A stretch of 39,464 nucleotides of DNA from an uncultured Lachnospiraceae bacterium (GTDB taxonomy: Bacteria; Bacillota; Clostridia; Lachnospirales; Lachnospiraceae). The translations under genes and the position numbers were made by a program. Below are positions 1 to 7,358 of this stretch, piece after piece. Under the pieces are notes generated by a model. The model did not search any database and was not told the origin of the DNA. It worked only from the letters and a program-made list of their open reading frames with translations. Every line of letters begins with the position of its first letter. The first letter of the stretch is position 1. Location: assembly GCA_947178145.1 (NCBI GenBank), contig CAMWXE010000050.1, forward strand, positions 1-39,464, given 5' to 3'.

Positions 1-252
1 CAAGATTATTATAGCTGGCGGCTGTGTCTGGATGCTCCCCTCCCAGTATACGTTCACTTATCCTTAACGCCTTGTCATACAGTTCCTCCGCTTTTTCGTA
101 TTTTCCCTGACTCTCATATACCCCTGCAAGATTATTATAGCTGGCGGCTGTATCTGGATGCTCCTCTCCCAGTATACGTTCTCTTATCCTTAACGCCTTG
201 TCATACAGTTCCTCCGCTTTTTCGTATTCTGCTATGTAACTCAATAAATATG
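1..252 (-). repeat. Tandem near-identical 126-bp TPR-coding repeats
   Basis: Bases 1-126 and 127-252 are consecutive copies of one TPR unit. The first ~105 bases of each differ at only about three positions, and each unit encodes EKAEELYDKALRI, then an ILG-EHPDTAASYNNL stretch. Near identity at DNA level points to recent unit duplication. The array continues past the window edge, so copy number is unknown. Confidence 0.9.
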
Positions 253-2461
253 CAACGTGGAATATAAACGCTGCCTGTTCTGTATCATTTTCATTGTTCA
301 GTTTCTCAGCTATATTCTCCGCAAATGGAATATACTTTTGACATTGTAATGCAGAACCGTTTTCTGGTATTTCCAAACATTCCTTACATGCTTTGATCAA
401 TCCATAATGATCTTCTTTCTTTGGTTTACAGCTATCAAATATAAATTGTGCAAACACTGGATGCAGGGCATAACTCTCCCGATCCATATCTAATTGCAGC
501 CATCCTTTTTGAGACAACCCCATCAGGACATCACTATCTTCACCCACTCCTGCATCCGCAAGTAGCCACTCGTTACAGACTTCTGCTGCCAATGGAATAT
601 ATGGAAATACAGAAAACGCCTCCATAATATTTTGTTCTGCTTGTGTAAGTTTGGATAAGCTATATAGTTTCTCGTAAGATTCTTGAATATTTATAAGTCC
701 CCCATCCTTATGAAACACCAACCGGAAGCCTTTCTTTTCCAACTCTTCCCTCAGCTTTTTCACCGTCCATAGTTTTGTCTTCGTTAAATGTGCCAGAAGT
801 TCAACCGTAATTGTATGCCCGCCTGCAAGCTTTTCAACAACATATTCTAAATCCCGCATTTCTTCTTTATTTATGTTCTTTTGGCTGTCTCCAAATCGAA
901 TCTTCTTAAAAATATCTATACAATGTTTTCTATCAAGGAGTCCAATCGGATATGATTCAAATGCATCACTAAATGCTGTCTGTCTTGATGTCAGAATAAT
1001 AGCGCCCGGGATGGCTTCTAACTTTTTTAGACTTGGATCTTCACTTATAGACTTGTCCACATTATCAACAAACAACAAGAATTTCCCCCCAGAAGCTAGA
1101 TCCTCCAATTCTTTCCATGCTGCTTGTTTATTTAACTCAGGATTATCCTGCGCTTTATACCTCAGGCATTCCATCAGACTGCTATCCATGTCACCATTAT
1201 ATTCAATATATCCAATGTGGCGGAAAAGTTCATCCTCACCTTTATCATGCCTGATATAATATTCTTCAAATAACTTTCTACATATATGTGTTTTGCCAAT
1301 CCCACCCATACCACTTACCAGAACAGCTTTACACCCTCCCTCTATTTTCTGACGTAGATCCTGCAGTTCTTTCTTCCGGCCTACAAAATAAGATGTGGGC
1401 TTTATATTGGCCTTATGCGTAACAACAAATCTGCGTTCTGATTCCTTATACATTGCAATATACAAATTACGCCCTGCATATGATCCGATAATTTTATCTT
1501 TATCAACATCTTCTTTCTCAAACTCTGGTATTTTTTCCAACTGACGTTCCAACGAAATATCCATTTCCCCAGATATAGCTCTTCTTCCATCCATCCCCCC
1601 CTTAACCCAACATTCTTCATTTGGCATCCATTTATAGGATACCAATTTCCCGTTCTTCTTTTCTATATCAAGTTCTCCTATAAGAAAAGTAACTGTCGCA
1701 TAATCATCGACTCTTCCACTCCCACATTGATAAATAGGGATAGTTCGTTCTCCACTCAGATCAAAATCATATGCTCCTTTATGCAAGTGTCCACATAGAT
1801 AAAAATCTATATTATAATCATTAAAATTATTCCAGATTTTTTGCTGATCCGCCTTAACAAAGTGTGAAATCGGATGATGTCCAATCGCTATATTAATACT
1901 ACACTTTTGATCTTTCAATAACTTAATCGCATCATAAAAATATTCTTTTTCCAAAACTAAATTACCCTCATCATCTCTAGTTCCTGCCGTAAAAGCTGTA
2001 TTCATCAAAAACACATTATATTTGCCCTTTTTTATTAATTTATAGATATAATCTGCATCTTCACCTTTAATTGTTTTGCAAAATGCTTTATATTCCTTGA
2101 AATCTCTTTGTAACTGTTCTATCGTATCTTTTTCAAATTTAAAATCATCTTTTCTTGTTCCTTCTATTATCAATGTTCTCATTTGAGACCTACATAAATC
2201 ATGATTTCCTGGAATCATAAATAATTCATCCGATGAGATTCCTAACACCTCCACCAATGCTTCTATAAACTTTTCTAAATCTGAGTCGTATGCCCCACCC
2301 TGATATGCCAGATCACCTGTAATAAACGCCATATCAAATTGTTTCCCTTGAGAAATCTCCCCTATTTTTTCTAAAATCGTATCACGCATGCGCCTAGTTG
2401 CATATTCTTCATTACCCGAAAAATGTATGTCCGATAAATGTATCCATCGTAATATATCCAT
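1..2461 (-). CDS. Metallophosphoesterase / NB-ARC / TPR protein (STAND NTPase), 3' end outside window
   Basis: Reading on the minus strand from ATG at 2461 (GGAGG just upstream) gives 820 open codons that run off the window. Residues 1-230 form a calcineurin-like phosphoesterase with all metal motifs: D11/H13 (LSDIHF), GD at 49-50, GNHD at 85-88, GHHP near 192 and CGHLH near 223. An NB-ARC/STAND ATPase follows: FVGR, P-loop GMGGIGKT near 384, Walker B LLFVDNVD near 460, sensor LTSRQ near 489. A winged-helix-like stretch comes next, then 42-residue TPRs from about 744. The family pattern (enzymatic effector, NTPase switch, repeat sensor) is that of STAND conflict proteins; the substrate of the phosphoesterase is unknown. 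It lies behind the late terminator, as a phage cargo gene would. Domain assignment is firm; a defence role is inferred. Confidence 0.9.
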   Translation of the reverse strand, partial: MDILRWIHLSDIHFSGNEEYATRRMRDTILEKIGEISQGKQFDMAFITGDLAYQGGAYDSDLEKFIEALVEVLGISSDELFMIPGNHDLCRSQMRTLIIEGTRKDDFKFEKDTIEQLQRDFKEYKAFCKTIKGEDADYIYKLIKKGKYNVFLMNTAFTAGTRDDEGNLVLEKEYFYDAIKLLKDQKCSINIAIGHHPISHFVKADQQKIWNNFNDYNIDFYLCGHLHKGAYDFDLSGERTIPIYQCGSGRVDDYATVTFLIGELDIEKKNGKLVSYKWMPNEECWVKGGMDGRRAISGEMDISLERQLEKIPEFEKEDVDKDKIIGSYAGRNLYIAMYKESERRFVVTHKANIKPTSYFVGRKKELQDLRQKIEGGCKAVLVSGMGGIGKTHICRKLFEEYYIRHDKGEDELFRHIGYIEYNGDMDSSLMECLRYKAQDNPELNKQAAWKELEDLASGGKFLLFVDNVDKSISEDPSLKKLEAIPGAIILTSRQTAFSDAFESYPIGLLDRKHCIDIFKKIRFGDSQKNINKEEMRDLEYVVEKLAGGHTITVELLAHLTKTKLWTVKKLREELEKKGFRLVFHKDGGLINIQESYEKLYSLSKLTQAEQNIMEAFSVFPYIPLAAEVCNEWLLADAGVGEDSDVLMGLSQKGWLQLDMDRESYALHPVFAQFIFDSCKPKKEDHYGLIKACKECLEIPENGSALQCQKYIPFAENIAEKLNNENDTEQAAFIFHVAYLLSYIAEYEKAEELYDKALRIRERILGEEHPDTAASYNNLAGVYESQGKYEKAEELYDKALRISERILGGEHPDTAASYNNL

Positions 2462-2492
2462 ATCTTCCTCCAAGATCACATAAGATGATTTT

Positions 2493-2498
2493 ATTATA
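2493..2498 (-). promoter_or_regulatory. Possible -10 box of the phosphoesterase-STAND gene
   Basis: A TATAAT hexamer on the minus strand lies about 32 bases before the ATG at 2461 and downstream of the late terminator. No good -35 hexamer is seen at 17 bases, so the promoter is only suggested. It would let the cargo gene be expressed independently of the late operon. Confidence 0.4.
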
Positions 2499-2586
2499 AT
2501 ATTTCCCCTGCTTTTTGGATACACTTTTTTGATTTTTCTGCAAAAATAATAATTCGGCTCATTGTACAGCACAAACAGATACAATT

Positions 2587-2600
2587 TGCGACATCGCAAT
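2587..2600. repeat. 14-bp near-palindromic motif, copy A
   Basis: On the minus strand this reads ATTGCGATGTCGCA, with dyad arms TTGCGA/TCGCAA around a 2-base centre. The same 14 bases occur on the plus strand at 28554-28567. Both copies directly follow the T-tract of a terminator hairpin. Function unknown; a protein-binding or recombination site is possible, but chance 14-mer matches are expected in 39 kb. Confidence 0.35.
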
Positions 2601-2606
2601 ACAAAA

Positions 2607-2650
2607 AAGACTTGATGTTACTTCTATACTAATTTGTAACATCAGGTCTT
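2607..2650 (-). terminator. Rho-independent terminator of the late/lysis operon
   Basis: Two 15-base arms (2607-2621 and 2636-2650) pair with a single G-U wobble around a 14-base loop, followed on the minus strand by a run of six T. It lies 60 bases after the endolysin stop and separates the lysis genes from the phosphoesterase-STAND gene. Confidence 0.85.
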
Positions 2651-2710
2651 TAATATTTCTATAAAACTTGAAAGAGATTACTTGGTAAATTCGCGTTTAA
2701 TTGACTAATC

Positions 2711-3442
2711 TTACCTGCTTTTACAGATCTTATTGACGGCTACCTGCACCTGAGCATAGTTATATCCGGCCGCTTCCAGTCGTTTCTTCCTGTCTGCCCC
2801 GTTGCCCCATTTGCCGGCGATAACTTCCTGCGCTATCTCGTCAATGGACTTTTTCCCTCCTTCGGCTCCAGATGCAGAACCGCCGCCGGATGAAATACCA
2901 GCTTTTAAAAGCGTCTGACCGGCCTTTGCGCCATTATCCAACCCACAAACCGTATGCGATCTTGCCTTGACGTAGATCGCGCCGCGGACACAATAGGCCG
3001 AACTTGTCAGATATTCGGCTGCCGTGATGATCTTATAGCCCAGCGCCTGCAATGCGGCTTTCATTGTTCCTGTCGTCCATCCGTTTGATCCGTAGGTCGC
3101 ACCGGATCCGGACGCCACCGCCGCCACGTTCTGAAGGCTGCTACAATCACAATTACACTTTCCGACTTTGTGAAGATCGAAGTTGACCGCTTTCGCCAGC
3201 TTGTAAAGCGTGTTCCGGTTGTCGGAACCGTACTGGCTGTAACCGATATTGTCATTTTTACAGGCCGCTTCAACCGCGGCGGCGTGTTTCTCCCTGACAC
3301 CAGCGTCCGGATGGATTGCCATATAGTCCCATGGCTTGCTGTACCATTCCCGAATGCAGACTTCCTTCCCGGTCTGATCTCCCTTTACGCCGTTGACGCC
3401 GCCATTTTCTGAAATGCTGGCATGTCCTATTCTGATACCCAT
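2711..3442 (-). CDS. Possible internally initiated short endolysin
   Basis: Within the endolysin gene, an in-frame ATG at 3442 is preceded by AAAGGGGG at a spacing of 8 bases, stronger than the site of the full-length start. It falls exactly at the boundary between the lysozyme-like domain and the cysteine amidohydrolase domain. The product would be 243 aa: amidohydrolase plus Cpl-7 domain. Internal starts giving full-length and short subunits are known in some Clostridium and Enterococcus phage lysins; here it is inferred from the sequence only. Confidence 0.5.
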   Translation of the reverse strand: MGIRIGHASISENGGVNGVKGDQTGKEVCIREWYSKPWDYMAIHPDAGVREKHAAAVEAACKNDNIGYSQYGSDNRNTLYKLAKAVNFDLHKVGKCNCDCSSLQNVAAVASGSGATYGSNGWTTGTMKAALQALGYKIITAAEYLTSSAYCVRGAIYVKARSHTVCGLDNGAKAGQTLLKAGISSGGGSASGAEGGKKSIDEIAQEVIAGKWGNGADRKKRLEAAGYNYAQVQVAVNKICKSR

Positions 3443-4021
3443 GATATTTTCCCCCTTTCCGCTCCTGGATGCTGCGTATTTGTCATAATACATCTGACCA
3501 TATCCGGCGCGCCTGTTTTTCATTGCTTCGGATTGATCCTCCGGACGTTCAAATCCGGTCAGAACCTTGTCGGATGCTGCTTTCACGCTGGCGGCCGTTT
3601 TGAGGGCTGAAAGCACGCCCTTGTAACTTGTGGCCAGCTCTTTGTCCAAAAATTCAAGCTGCGTTTCCAGATCCCCGATTGATGCCCCCTTTGATTTCGC
3701 CAGATCATAAAGCCCGGCCTTCCGGCCTGCAGAAGTCCATTGCGCCAGACCGTAGCCGTATTGTTTGCCGGGAAGGGGACGCAGAAATTCTGCGCGGTCG
3801 ATCCGCCCGGCGTCAACCGCCGCCGTATAGGTTTCATCCGTGCAATAGGGCTTTCCAGCTTTTTTCAGCTGCTTCTCGCACAAATTTTCAAGATTTTTAG
3901 GATTAAGTCCACTTTCAGCATACAGATTTCCCATAAGACCAGCTACTCCGTAATCGTTGGTTATTTTCCCACGAAGGTAATTCCAGATCTGTTCCTCTTG
4001 TGTGTTTCCTTTTAACGCCAT
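2711..4021 (-). CDS. Modular endolysin: tail-lysozyme-like domain, NlpC/CHAP-like domain, Cpl-7 repeat
   Basis: Peptidoglycan hydrolase for host lysis, 436 aa from ATG 4021 (GGGAG 7 bases upstream; an earlier in-frame ATG at 4051 lacks a better site). Residues ~8-190 resemble the phage tail lysozyme family, with candidate catalytic E36 in GNLYAESGLNP. Residues ~194-370 look like a cysteine amidohydrolase: CDCSS near 292 and SHTVCG later as Cys and His candidates. The last ~45 residues (IDEIAQEVIAGKWGNG, AAGYNYAQVQ) are a Cpl-7-type wall-binding repeat. It is the last gene of the lysis cassette, after holin-like genes. The middle domain family is the least certain part. Confidence 0.85.
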   Translation of the reverse strand: MALKGNTQEEQIWNYLRGKITNDYGVAGLMGNLYAESGLNPKNLENLCEKQLKKAGKPYCTDETYTAAVDAGRIDRAEFLRPLPGKQYGYGLAQWTSAGRKAGLYDLAKSKGASIGDLETQLEFLDKELATSYKGVLSALKTAASVKAASDKVLTGFERPEDQSEAMKNRRAGYGQMYYDKYAASRSGKGENIMGIRIGHASISENGGVNGVKGDQTGKEVCIREWYSKPWDYMAIHPDAGVREKHAAAVEAACKNDNIGYSQYGSDNRNTLYKLAKAVNFDLHKVGKCNCDCSSLQNVAAVASGSGATYGSNGWTTGTMKAALQALGYKIITAAEYLTSSAYCVRGAIYVKARSHTVCGLDNGAKAGQTLLKAGISSGGGSASGAEGGKKSIDEIAQEVIAGKWGNGADRKKRLEAAGYNYAQVQVAVNKICKSR

Positions 4022-4061
4022 AGGCAATCTCCCATCCCCTGATACTTGCAATCAGGAATTT

Positions 4062-4376
4062 TCACTTATTTTCACTTATTTTCATTTGTTTCACAGCCGC
4101 CTCAATCAGCATATCAAGCTGGTCATCCGATATACTGATATTTTTGGCGATCAGGATATCTTTTAACAGATCCACAACTATAGCTTTTCTTTCCGCCCCT
4201 GTTTTTGCGGCATACACCTGCTGTGCCATCAGTACTGCCGCATTTACCCATTTTGTAATCTCATCAAGCTTATCCTGCCCAATTTTCCCCCTGATCCACG
4301 GGATAAGATAACATGTAGTTACAAATATGGCCAGCATTACAACCAGTTTTAATAACTCGAATATAATTTCGTTCAT
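4062..4376 (-). CDS. Holin, LLH-type
   Basis: A 104-aa protein with one N-terminal membrane segment (LLKLVVMLAIFVTTCYLIPWI) followed by a charged, helical tail (KLDEITKWVNAAVLMAQQVY, then DDQLDMLIEAAVKQM). This layout matches the LLH phage holin family, which forms the membrane lesion that releases the endolysin. It sits directly upstream of the endolysin and overlaps the preceding gene by four bases. The short repeat AAAATAAGTG occurs twice across its stop codon, with no evident role. Confidence 0.75.
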   Translation of the reverse strand: MNEIIFELLKLVVMLAIFVTTCYLIPWIRGKIGQDKLDEITKWVNAAVLMAQQVYAAKTGAERKAIVVDLLKDILIAKNISISDDQLDMLIEAAVKQMKISENK

Positions 4377-4705
4377 AAATCAATATCCTCACTTTCATCC
4401 TTTTTTGATTCATTTTTTAGCTTAAATTTTTTAATCAGTGCGCAGAGGAGGACTTCCCCACCAAACACACTAAAAAAACAGGTTGTAAGAGTGGATGACT
4501 CTACACCTGTCTTAATGGTCACTACTGTCTGGGCTATAGTATAAATCACCAGACTGGCAAAGCAGAAAACTACATACTTGTCCAGACCTTTCATTTTTTT
4601 CTTTTTCCTCTGGCGTCTACGCTCCTGTTTCTGAACTGCCTGTTGTCTCTTTCTTTTTAGTTCAAGCACTCTTTTTTCCTGCGCATACTGATCTGTTCGT
4701 CCCAT
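4373..4705 (-). CDS. Small two-segment membrane protein of the lysis cassette
   Basis: A 110-aa protein. Residues 1-40 are very basic (RKRQQAVQKQERRRQRKKKK), then two hydrophobic segments follow (YVVFCFASLVIYTIAQTVV and LTTCFFSVFGGEVLLCALI), and the tail is acidic (KKDESEDIDL). The charge pattern predicts a hairpin in the membrane, as in small holins or holin partners. Position between XhlA-like and LLH holin genes supports a lysis role, but the family is not recognised. Confidence 0.65.
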   Translation of the reverse strand: MGRTDQYAQEKRVLELKRKRQQAVQKQERRRQRKKKKMKGLDKYVVFCFASLVIYTIAQTVVTIKTGVESSTLTTCFFSVFGGEVLLCALIKKFKLKNESKKDESEDIDL

Positions 4706-4717
4706 GCCAATTCCCTC

Positions 4718-5047
4718 TTACAATCCAATCTTCGCAAAAACAATAGCCATGACAGCTCCCAGGATTGCTGTACCTATATATGCCACTGCTTTCCGCCACT
4801 TCTCGCCATCCCTGCCCTCAATCTGATCTAAACGCTTACTCTGCTGTTCCTGTACCTTCAACATATTCTCCATGTTCGCAGCCAGCTTTTCTGTGGAAGC
4901 CGCCAGGTTGGAAATTTCCCGGACGCTGTCCTCCAGGACTTCAATCCGATGATTCTGTCTGTTGTTTTCCTCTTTGATCCTATCGTTTTCTGATTCCATC
5001 AAATCACGAAATTGCTCAAGCTCCCTGTGTGTTACCGGATTATCCAT
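4718..5047 (-). CDS. XhlA-like hemolysin/holin accessory protein
   Basis: A 109-aa protein from ATG 5047, chosen because AGGAG lies nine bases before it; an ATG at 5056 abuts that site. Residues ~8-85 form a charged coiled coil (NRQNHRIEVLEDSVREI onward) and the end is a membrane segment (AVAYIGTAILGAVMAIVFAKI). This is the XhlA layout: a coiled-coil, C-terminally anchored protein encoded beside the holin and thought to assist lysis in Bacillus and Clostridium phages. Confidence 0.75.
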   Translation of the reverse strand: MDNPVTHRELEQFRDLMESENDRIKEENNRQNHRIEVLEDSVREISNLAASTEKLAANMENMLKVQEQQSKRLDQIEGRDGEKWRKAVAYIGTAILGAVMAIVFAKIGL

Positions 5048-5062
5048 CTGCCTCATCTCCTT

Positions 5063-5170
5063 TTAAAAATCCATGTACAATTCTGACAAGCCTATGTTAA
5101 GCTTATGCATGCCCAACGCTACCAACAGTAATGCACCCAAAACGACCAACGTCCCAATTATAATGATCAA
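5063..5170 (-). CDS. 35-aa single-span membrane peptide, TTG start
   Basis: TTG at 5170 preceded by GGGGAGG at seven bases opens a 35-codon frame whose first ~20 residues are purely hydrophobic (LIIIIGTLVVLGALLLVALG), followed by a short polar tail. A longer reading from 5284 would cross the terminator and lacks a site. It is the first gene after the tail operon terminator, so it may open the lysis unit. No family recognised; a small holin-like or regulatory membrane peptide is possible. Confidence 0.55.
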   Translation of the reverse strand: MIIIIGTLVVLGALLLVALGMHKLNIGLSELYMDF

Positions 5171-5190
5171 TTTTTTCCTCCCCTTGTAAG

Positions 5191-5230
5191 AAAAACGAAG
5201 GCAGCCCTTCGGTTTGAGAAGAGCTGCCTT
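5191..5230 (-). terminator. Terminator between tail and lysis genes
   Basis: Arms AAGGCAGC and GCTGCCTT (5198-5205, 5223-5230) enclose a 17-base loop and are followed on the minus strand by CGTTTTTC. It comes just after the XkdX-like gene and may partly uncouple tail and lysis expression. Confidence 0.75.
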
Positions 5231-5238
5231 CCATATGC

Positions 5239-5349
5239 TTATTCCGCTTCCACGTCCATGAGTTTCTGCACCTGTGCACGCCACAGCGTCGGCACATCTG
5301 TGATCTTCATGAGACCTGCATTGATCCTCTTATAATAAATCTTTGCCAT
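5239..5349 (-). CDS. XkdX-like small phage protein
   Basis: A 36-aa protein: it begins MAKIYYKRINAG and continues with LMKITDVPTLWRAQVQKLM. The basic start followed by a V-P-W-R-V pattern is typical of the XkdX family, tiny proteins of unknown function found between tail fiber and lysis genes in Firmicutes phages and PBSX-like elements. It starts directly after the 121-aa gene, with GGAGG-type spacing, and ends just before the terminator. Confidence 0.75.
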   Translation of the reverse strand: MAKIYYKRINAGLMKITDVPTLWRAQVQKLMDVEAE

Positions 5350-5350
5350 A

Positions 5351-5716
5351 CTATTCACCTCCCTTCAACGCCGCAACTGTTTCTCCAAGTTCCGCAACTG
5401 CATCCATAACAATACTTAAATTATCTCCAATATCCATAACGGCTAAGGCCAGTTCTGAATTTGTTGGCGTTGCCTCGGCTTCTGCAGCCGCTTTGTCGGC
5501 AGCTTCCTTTTCCGCCGCCTGAACTGCCTCGATCTCAGCGTACTTGTCTGCATCGAACACCCACTTTTCACCATCCCAATAGCACGCCCTCGCCTTATTG
5601 GGATCTGCATACGGCGGTAATTCTGTACATTCAATGTTGCCGTTTTCAGTAACATAGGAATAATAATACGATTTGTTCCTTGTTTCATCTAAAACTATGA
5701 TTACATTATACTTCAT
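5351..5716 (-). CDS. Small protein after the tail fiber, unknown function
   Basis: A 121-aa acidic protein with GGAG ahead of its ATG. Residues 1-60 look like a small beta-rich domain (MKYNVIIVLDETRNKSYYYS, then CYWDGEKWVFD); residues 60-90 are an Ala/Glu-rich helix, and the end (VMDIGDNLSIVMDAVAEL) is a second helix. Proteins of this kind lie between the fiber and XkdX genes in many clostridial phages; a fiber chaperone or baseplate role is a guess from position. A small palindrome (GCCCTTAAAGGGC, 5736-5748) upstream could weaken transcription from the fiber gene. Confidence 0.7.
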   Translation of the reverse strand: MKYNVIIVLDETRNKSYYYSYVTENGNIECTELPPYADPNKARACYWDGEKWVFDADKYAEIEAVQAAEKEAADKAAAEAEATPTNSELALAVMDIGDNLSIVMDAVAELGETVAALKGGE

Positions 5717-5773
5717 AATTTCTCCTTTCTAAAATGCCCTTAAAGGGCTGGTTAATAAATTACATGATCGGCT

Positions 5774-5786
5774 AAATAGCAATTTA
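5774..5786 (+). repeat. Crossover-like inverted repeat, left copy
   Basis: AAATAGCAATTTA on the plus strand; with the preceding T the site has dyad arms TAAAT/ATTTA around AGCA. It marks the start of the silent fiber cassette. The weakly shared upstream TCGGC suggests the two sites may be longer than 13 bp. Confidence 0.7.
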
Positions 5787-6056
5787 CAAGTTATAAATCC
5801 AGTTGTTGCTGGTGCTATGGGTAGTGGTACTACCAATATTAATATCAGTACAAAACCTGGGGAAATATATGCTGTTGCGGCCTATGCCAGCGGTGCCAGC
5901 TTTACAGGCGGAACAGTACTGTGTAGCAACTCGCCCAGCGGAGTTGAATCGCCAGGTATTGGAGGCGCATTATATATCATTAAAGCTACCACAACAACAC
6001 TTGGAATTACAAAAGGTAACAGTTGGCATGGATTAAGTGTCATAAGAATATGTTAA
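5787..6056 (+). pseudogene. Silent alternative tail-fiber C-terminus
   Basis: An open frame of 89 codons plus TAA on the plus strand, opposite to all tail genes, with no start codon or ribosome site of its own: upstream it runs in frame through the repeat to a stop near 5730. The content is fiber-tip-like, rich in G, S, T and N (MGSGTTNINISTKPGEIY, ending GLSVIRIC). It is in frame with the fiber gene if the segment inverts. It is best read as a stored variant domain rather than a gene or decayed remnant. Confidence 0.7.
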
Positions 6057-6077
6057 ATTATTAAAATCAGAGTTTAG

Positions 6078-7358
6078 TTATTTGATTGAACCAGTTACAA
6101 GATAAGCTGATACTGTACAACTTACTCCGAATCCTTGAACATTTCCGATTCCTCGTCTATCATGATATGCCGTATATGATATTCCAGAAATAGTTAAAAT
6201 TCCAGTAGACGGATTGTAATTTTTACTAATTCCACTCGAACCAGCCAACATTCGTACATCTTCATTATATCTAAAGAAGTCTGTTCCACCATTTGATATA
6301 CCACTCACTGAAACAATAAAATTGGCTGACGTAAATTTTTGATAATCATTGGGAAATTTGGAGCTTACATTAAAGCTTGTACCTGTACCGAGATAGTATA
6401 CGCTTCCTAAATTGCTATTTGCCGACCTAACTTTACTATTCTCATCGTAATGTCCAGCCGGCATCTCAAAATATGTATAATCACTATCCTGCGTCGTCCC
6501 TGTCGCATCTACCGTCACGCCTGCCAGTTCTGGCATAATCCCTGTTATCTGCTCACCAGCTGCATTATGAGCAGTATAACCGTCCAGGAGCACTGCTGCC
6601 GTGACAGTATCTTCTGACGTGTTGGTCATTTCCAATATCTTGTCTATCAGCTGTCCTATTGTATCATCCGTGGATGCCTCTACTCCCATGGCAACGAGAT
6701 TGTCCACGAGTTTATTTTTTGCCTCATTGCCAAAGATAAAAACCTTATTGATCGCATCTATCATATTTTTTGCGTCAAGACCTTCCACAAACCCCATGCC
6801 GCCTCCATCAGGATTATCGCCTAAAATCCTGTCTATTTGCGTCTGCAAATCTCCCTTACCCTTAACATCCACATCACCCACGATTCCATCAACATAGTTT
6901 TTCATCCATTCACGTTCCTCAGAATATATGATAGATACATTCGCATTCCTGGATACAACTGTCTCAATTGTAACTGCCATATAATATGTAATGCTTCCAT
7001 CATGCGCCGGAACTTCTTCTGTATGTCCATCCACAGCATATCCAACACAATACAGTTTTTCTTCTCCATCAACAGACTTTGCATAGATACCAATCTCACT
7101 CAGCTGGTATCCCTCCCGAAGCCCAGTATTATTAATTTTAAATGTTACATCTACCGTGCAGTCTTCGCCCTCCGAAAAACTATCCAGTCCAAATTCCTGC
7201 TGTTGTTCCTTCAGTTCTGTCATGTCGTGGATATCCTCCGCCGACATATACACACCTGATCCTGTTACGGCTTTCGTAAATGTAATATTAGTCAACCCGC
7301 CATTATAGACCATAGCGAGCCCTGCGCTTGTCAAATAACATCCTTCAAACTTTGTCAC
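6078..7358 (-). CDS. Tail fiber protein with variable C-terminus
   Basis: A 426-aa receptor-binding fiber. Residues 1-150 match the tail-fiber N-terminal domain that docks to the baseplate (MTKFEGCYLTSAGLAMVYNG, YQLSEIGIYAK, YYMAVTIETV). Residues ~180-300 are a spacer with helical and repeat-like segments, including GYTAHNAAGEQITGIMP. Residues 318-426 form the tip, a beta-rich domain starting right after the N-S-N-L encoded by the inverted repeat at 6408-6420. The gene overlaps the tail protein I gene by four bases. The tip is the part expected to decide host range, and the sequence suggests it is exchangeable. Confidence 0.85.
   Translation of the reverse strand: MTKFEGCYLTSAGLAMVYNGGLTNITFTKAVTGSGVYMSAEDIHDMTELKEQQQEFGLDSFSEGEDCTVDVTFKINNTGLREGYQLSEIGIYAKSVDGEEKLYCVGYAVDGHTEEVPAHDGSITYYMAVTIETVVSRNANVSIIYSEEREWMKNYVDGIVGDVDVKGKGDLQTQIDRILGDNPDGGGMGFVEGLDAKNMIDAINKVFIFGNEAKNKLVDNLVAMGVEASTDDTIGQLIDKILEMTNTSEDTVTAAVLLDGYTAHNAAGEQITGIMPELAGVTVDATGTTQDSDYTYFEMPAGHYDENSKVRSANSNLGSVYYLGTGTSFNVSSKFPNDYQKFTSANFIVSVSGISNGGTDFFRYNEDVRMLAGSSGISKNYNPSTGILTISGISYTAYHDRRGIGNVQGFGVSCTVSAYLVTGSIK
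6408..6420 (-). repeat. Crossover-like inverted repeat, right copy (inside fiber gene)
   Basis: AAATAGCAATTTA on the minus strand within the fiber gene, encoding N-S-N-L at residues 314-317. Identical 13 bases lie in opposite orientation at 5774-5786. Confidence 0.7.

Larger units (their letters stand above)
5774..6420. mobile_element. Putative invertible segment exchanging tail-fiber C-termini
   Basis: A 647-bp segment is bounded by a 13-bp inverted repeat, AAATAGCAATTTA, on the plus strand at 5774-5786 and on the minus strand at 6408-6420. Inside are two tail-to-tail C-terminal coding blocks: the expressed one (minus, 6078-6407) and a silent one (plus, 5787-6056). In both orientations the repeat is read in the same frame as N-S-N-L, so inversion would swap 109 C-terminal residues for 89 others without breaking the fiber gene. 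This is the design of Mu G-loop-like switches. No invertase gene is visible nearby; activity is inferred. Confidence 0.7.

Noticed and set aside
1..252. CRISPR-like repeat array at the left edge
   Set aside because: The 126-bp repeats are contiguous, coding and without spacers; they are TPR units.
873..1259. 128-codon plus-strand frame
   Set aside because: Antisense shadow of the intact phosphoesterase-STAND gene, with no ribosome site.
4046..4082. Tandem TTTTCACTTA repeats at the end of the holin gene
   Set aside because: Only two short copies around a stop codon; consistent with low-complexity AT-rich sequence.
5063..5284. Longer 73-codon version of the small membrane peptide
   Set aside because: It would span the terminator at 5191-5230 and overlaps the XkdX-like gene; the TTG at 5170 has a strong ribosome site.
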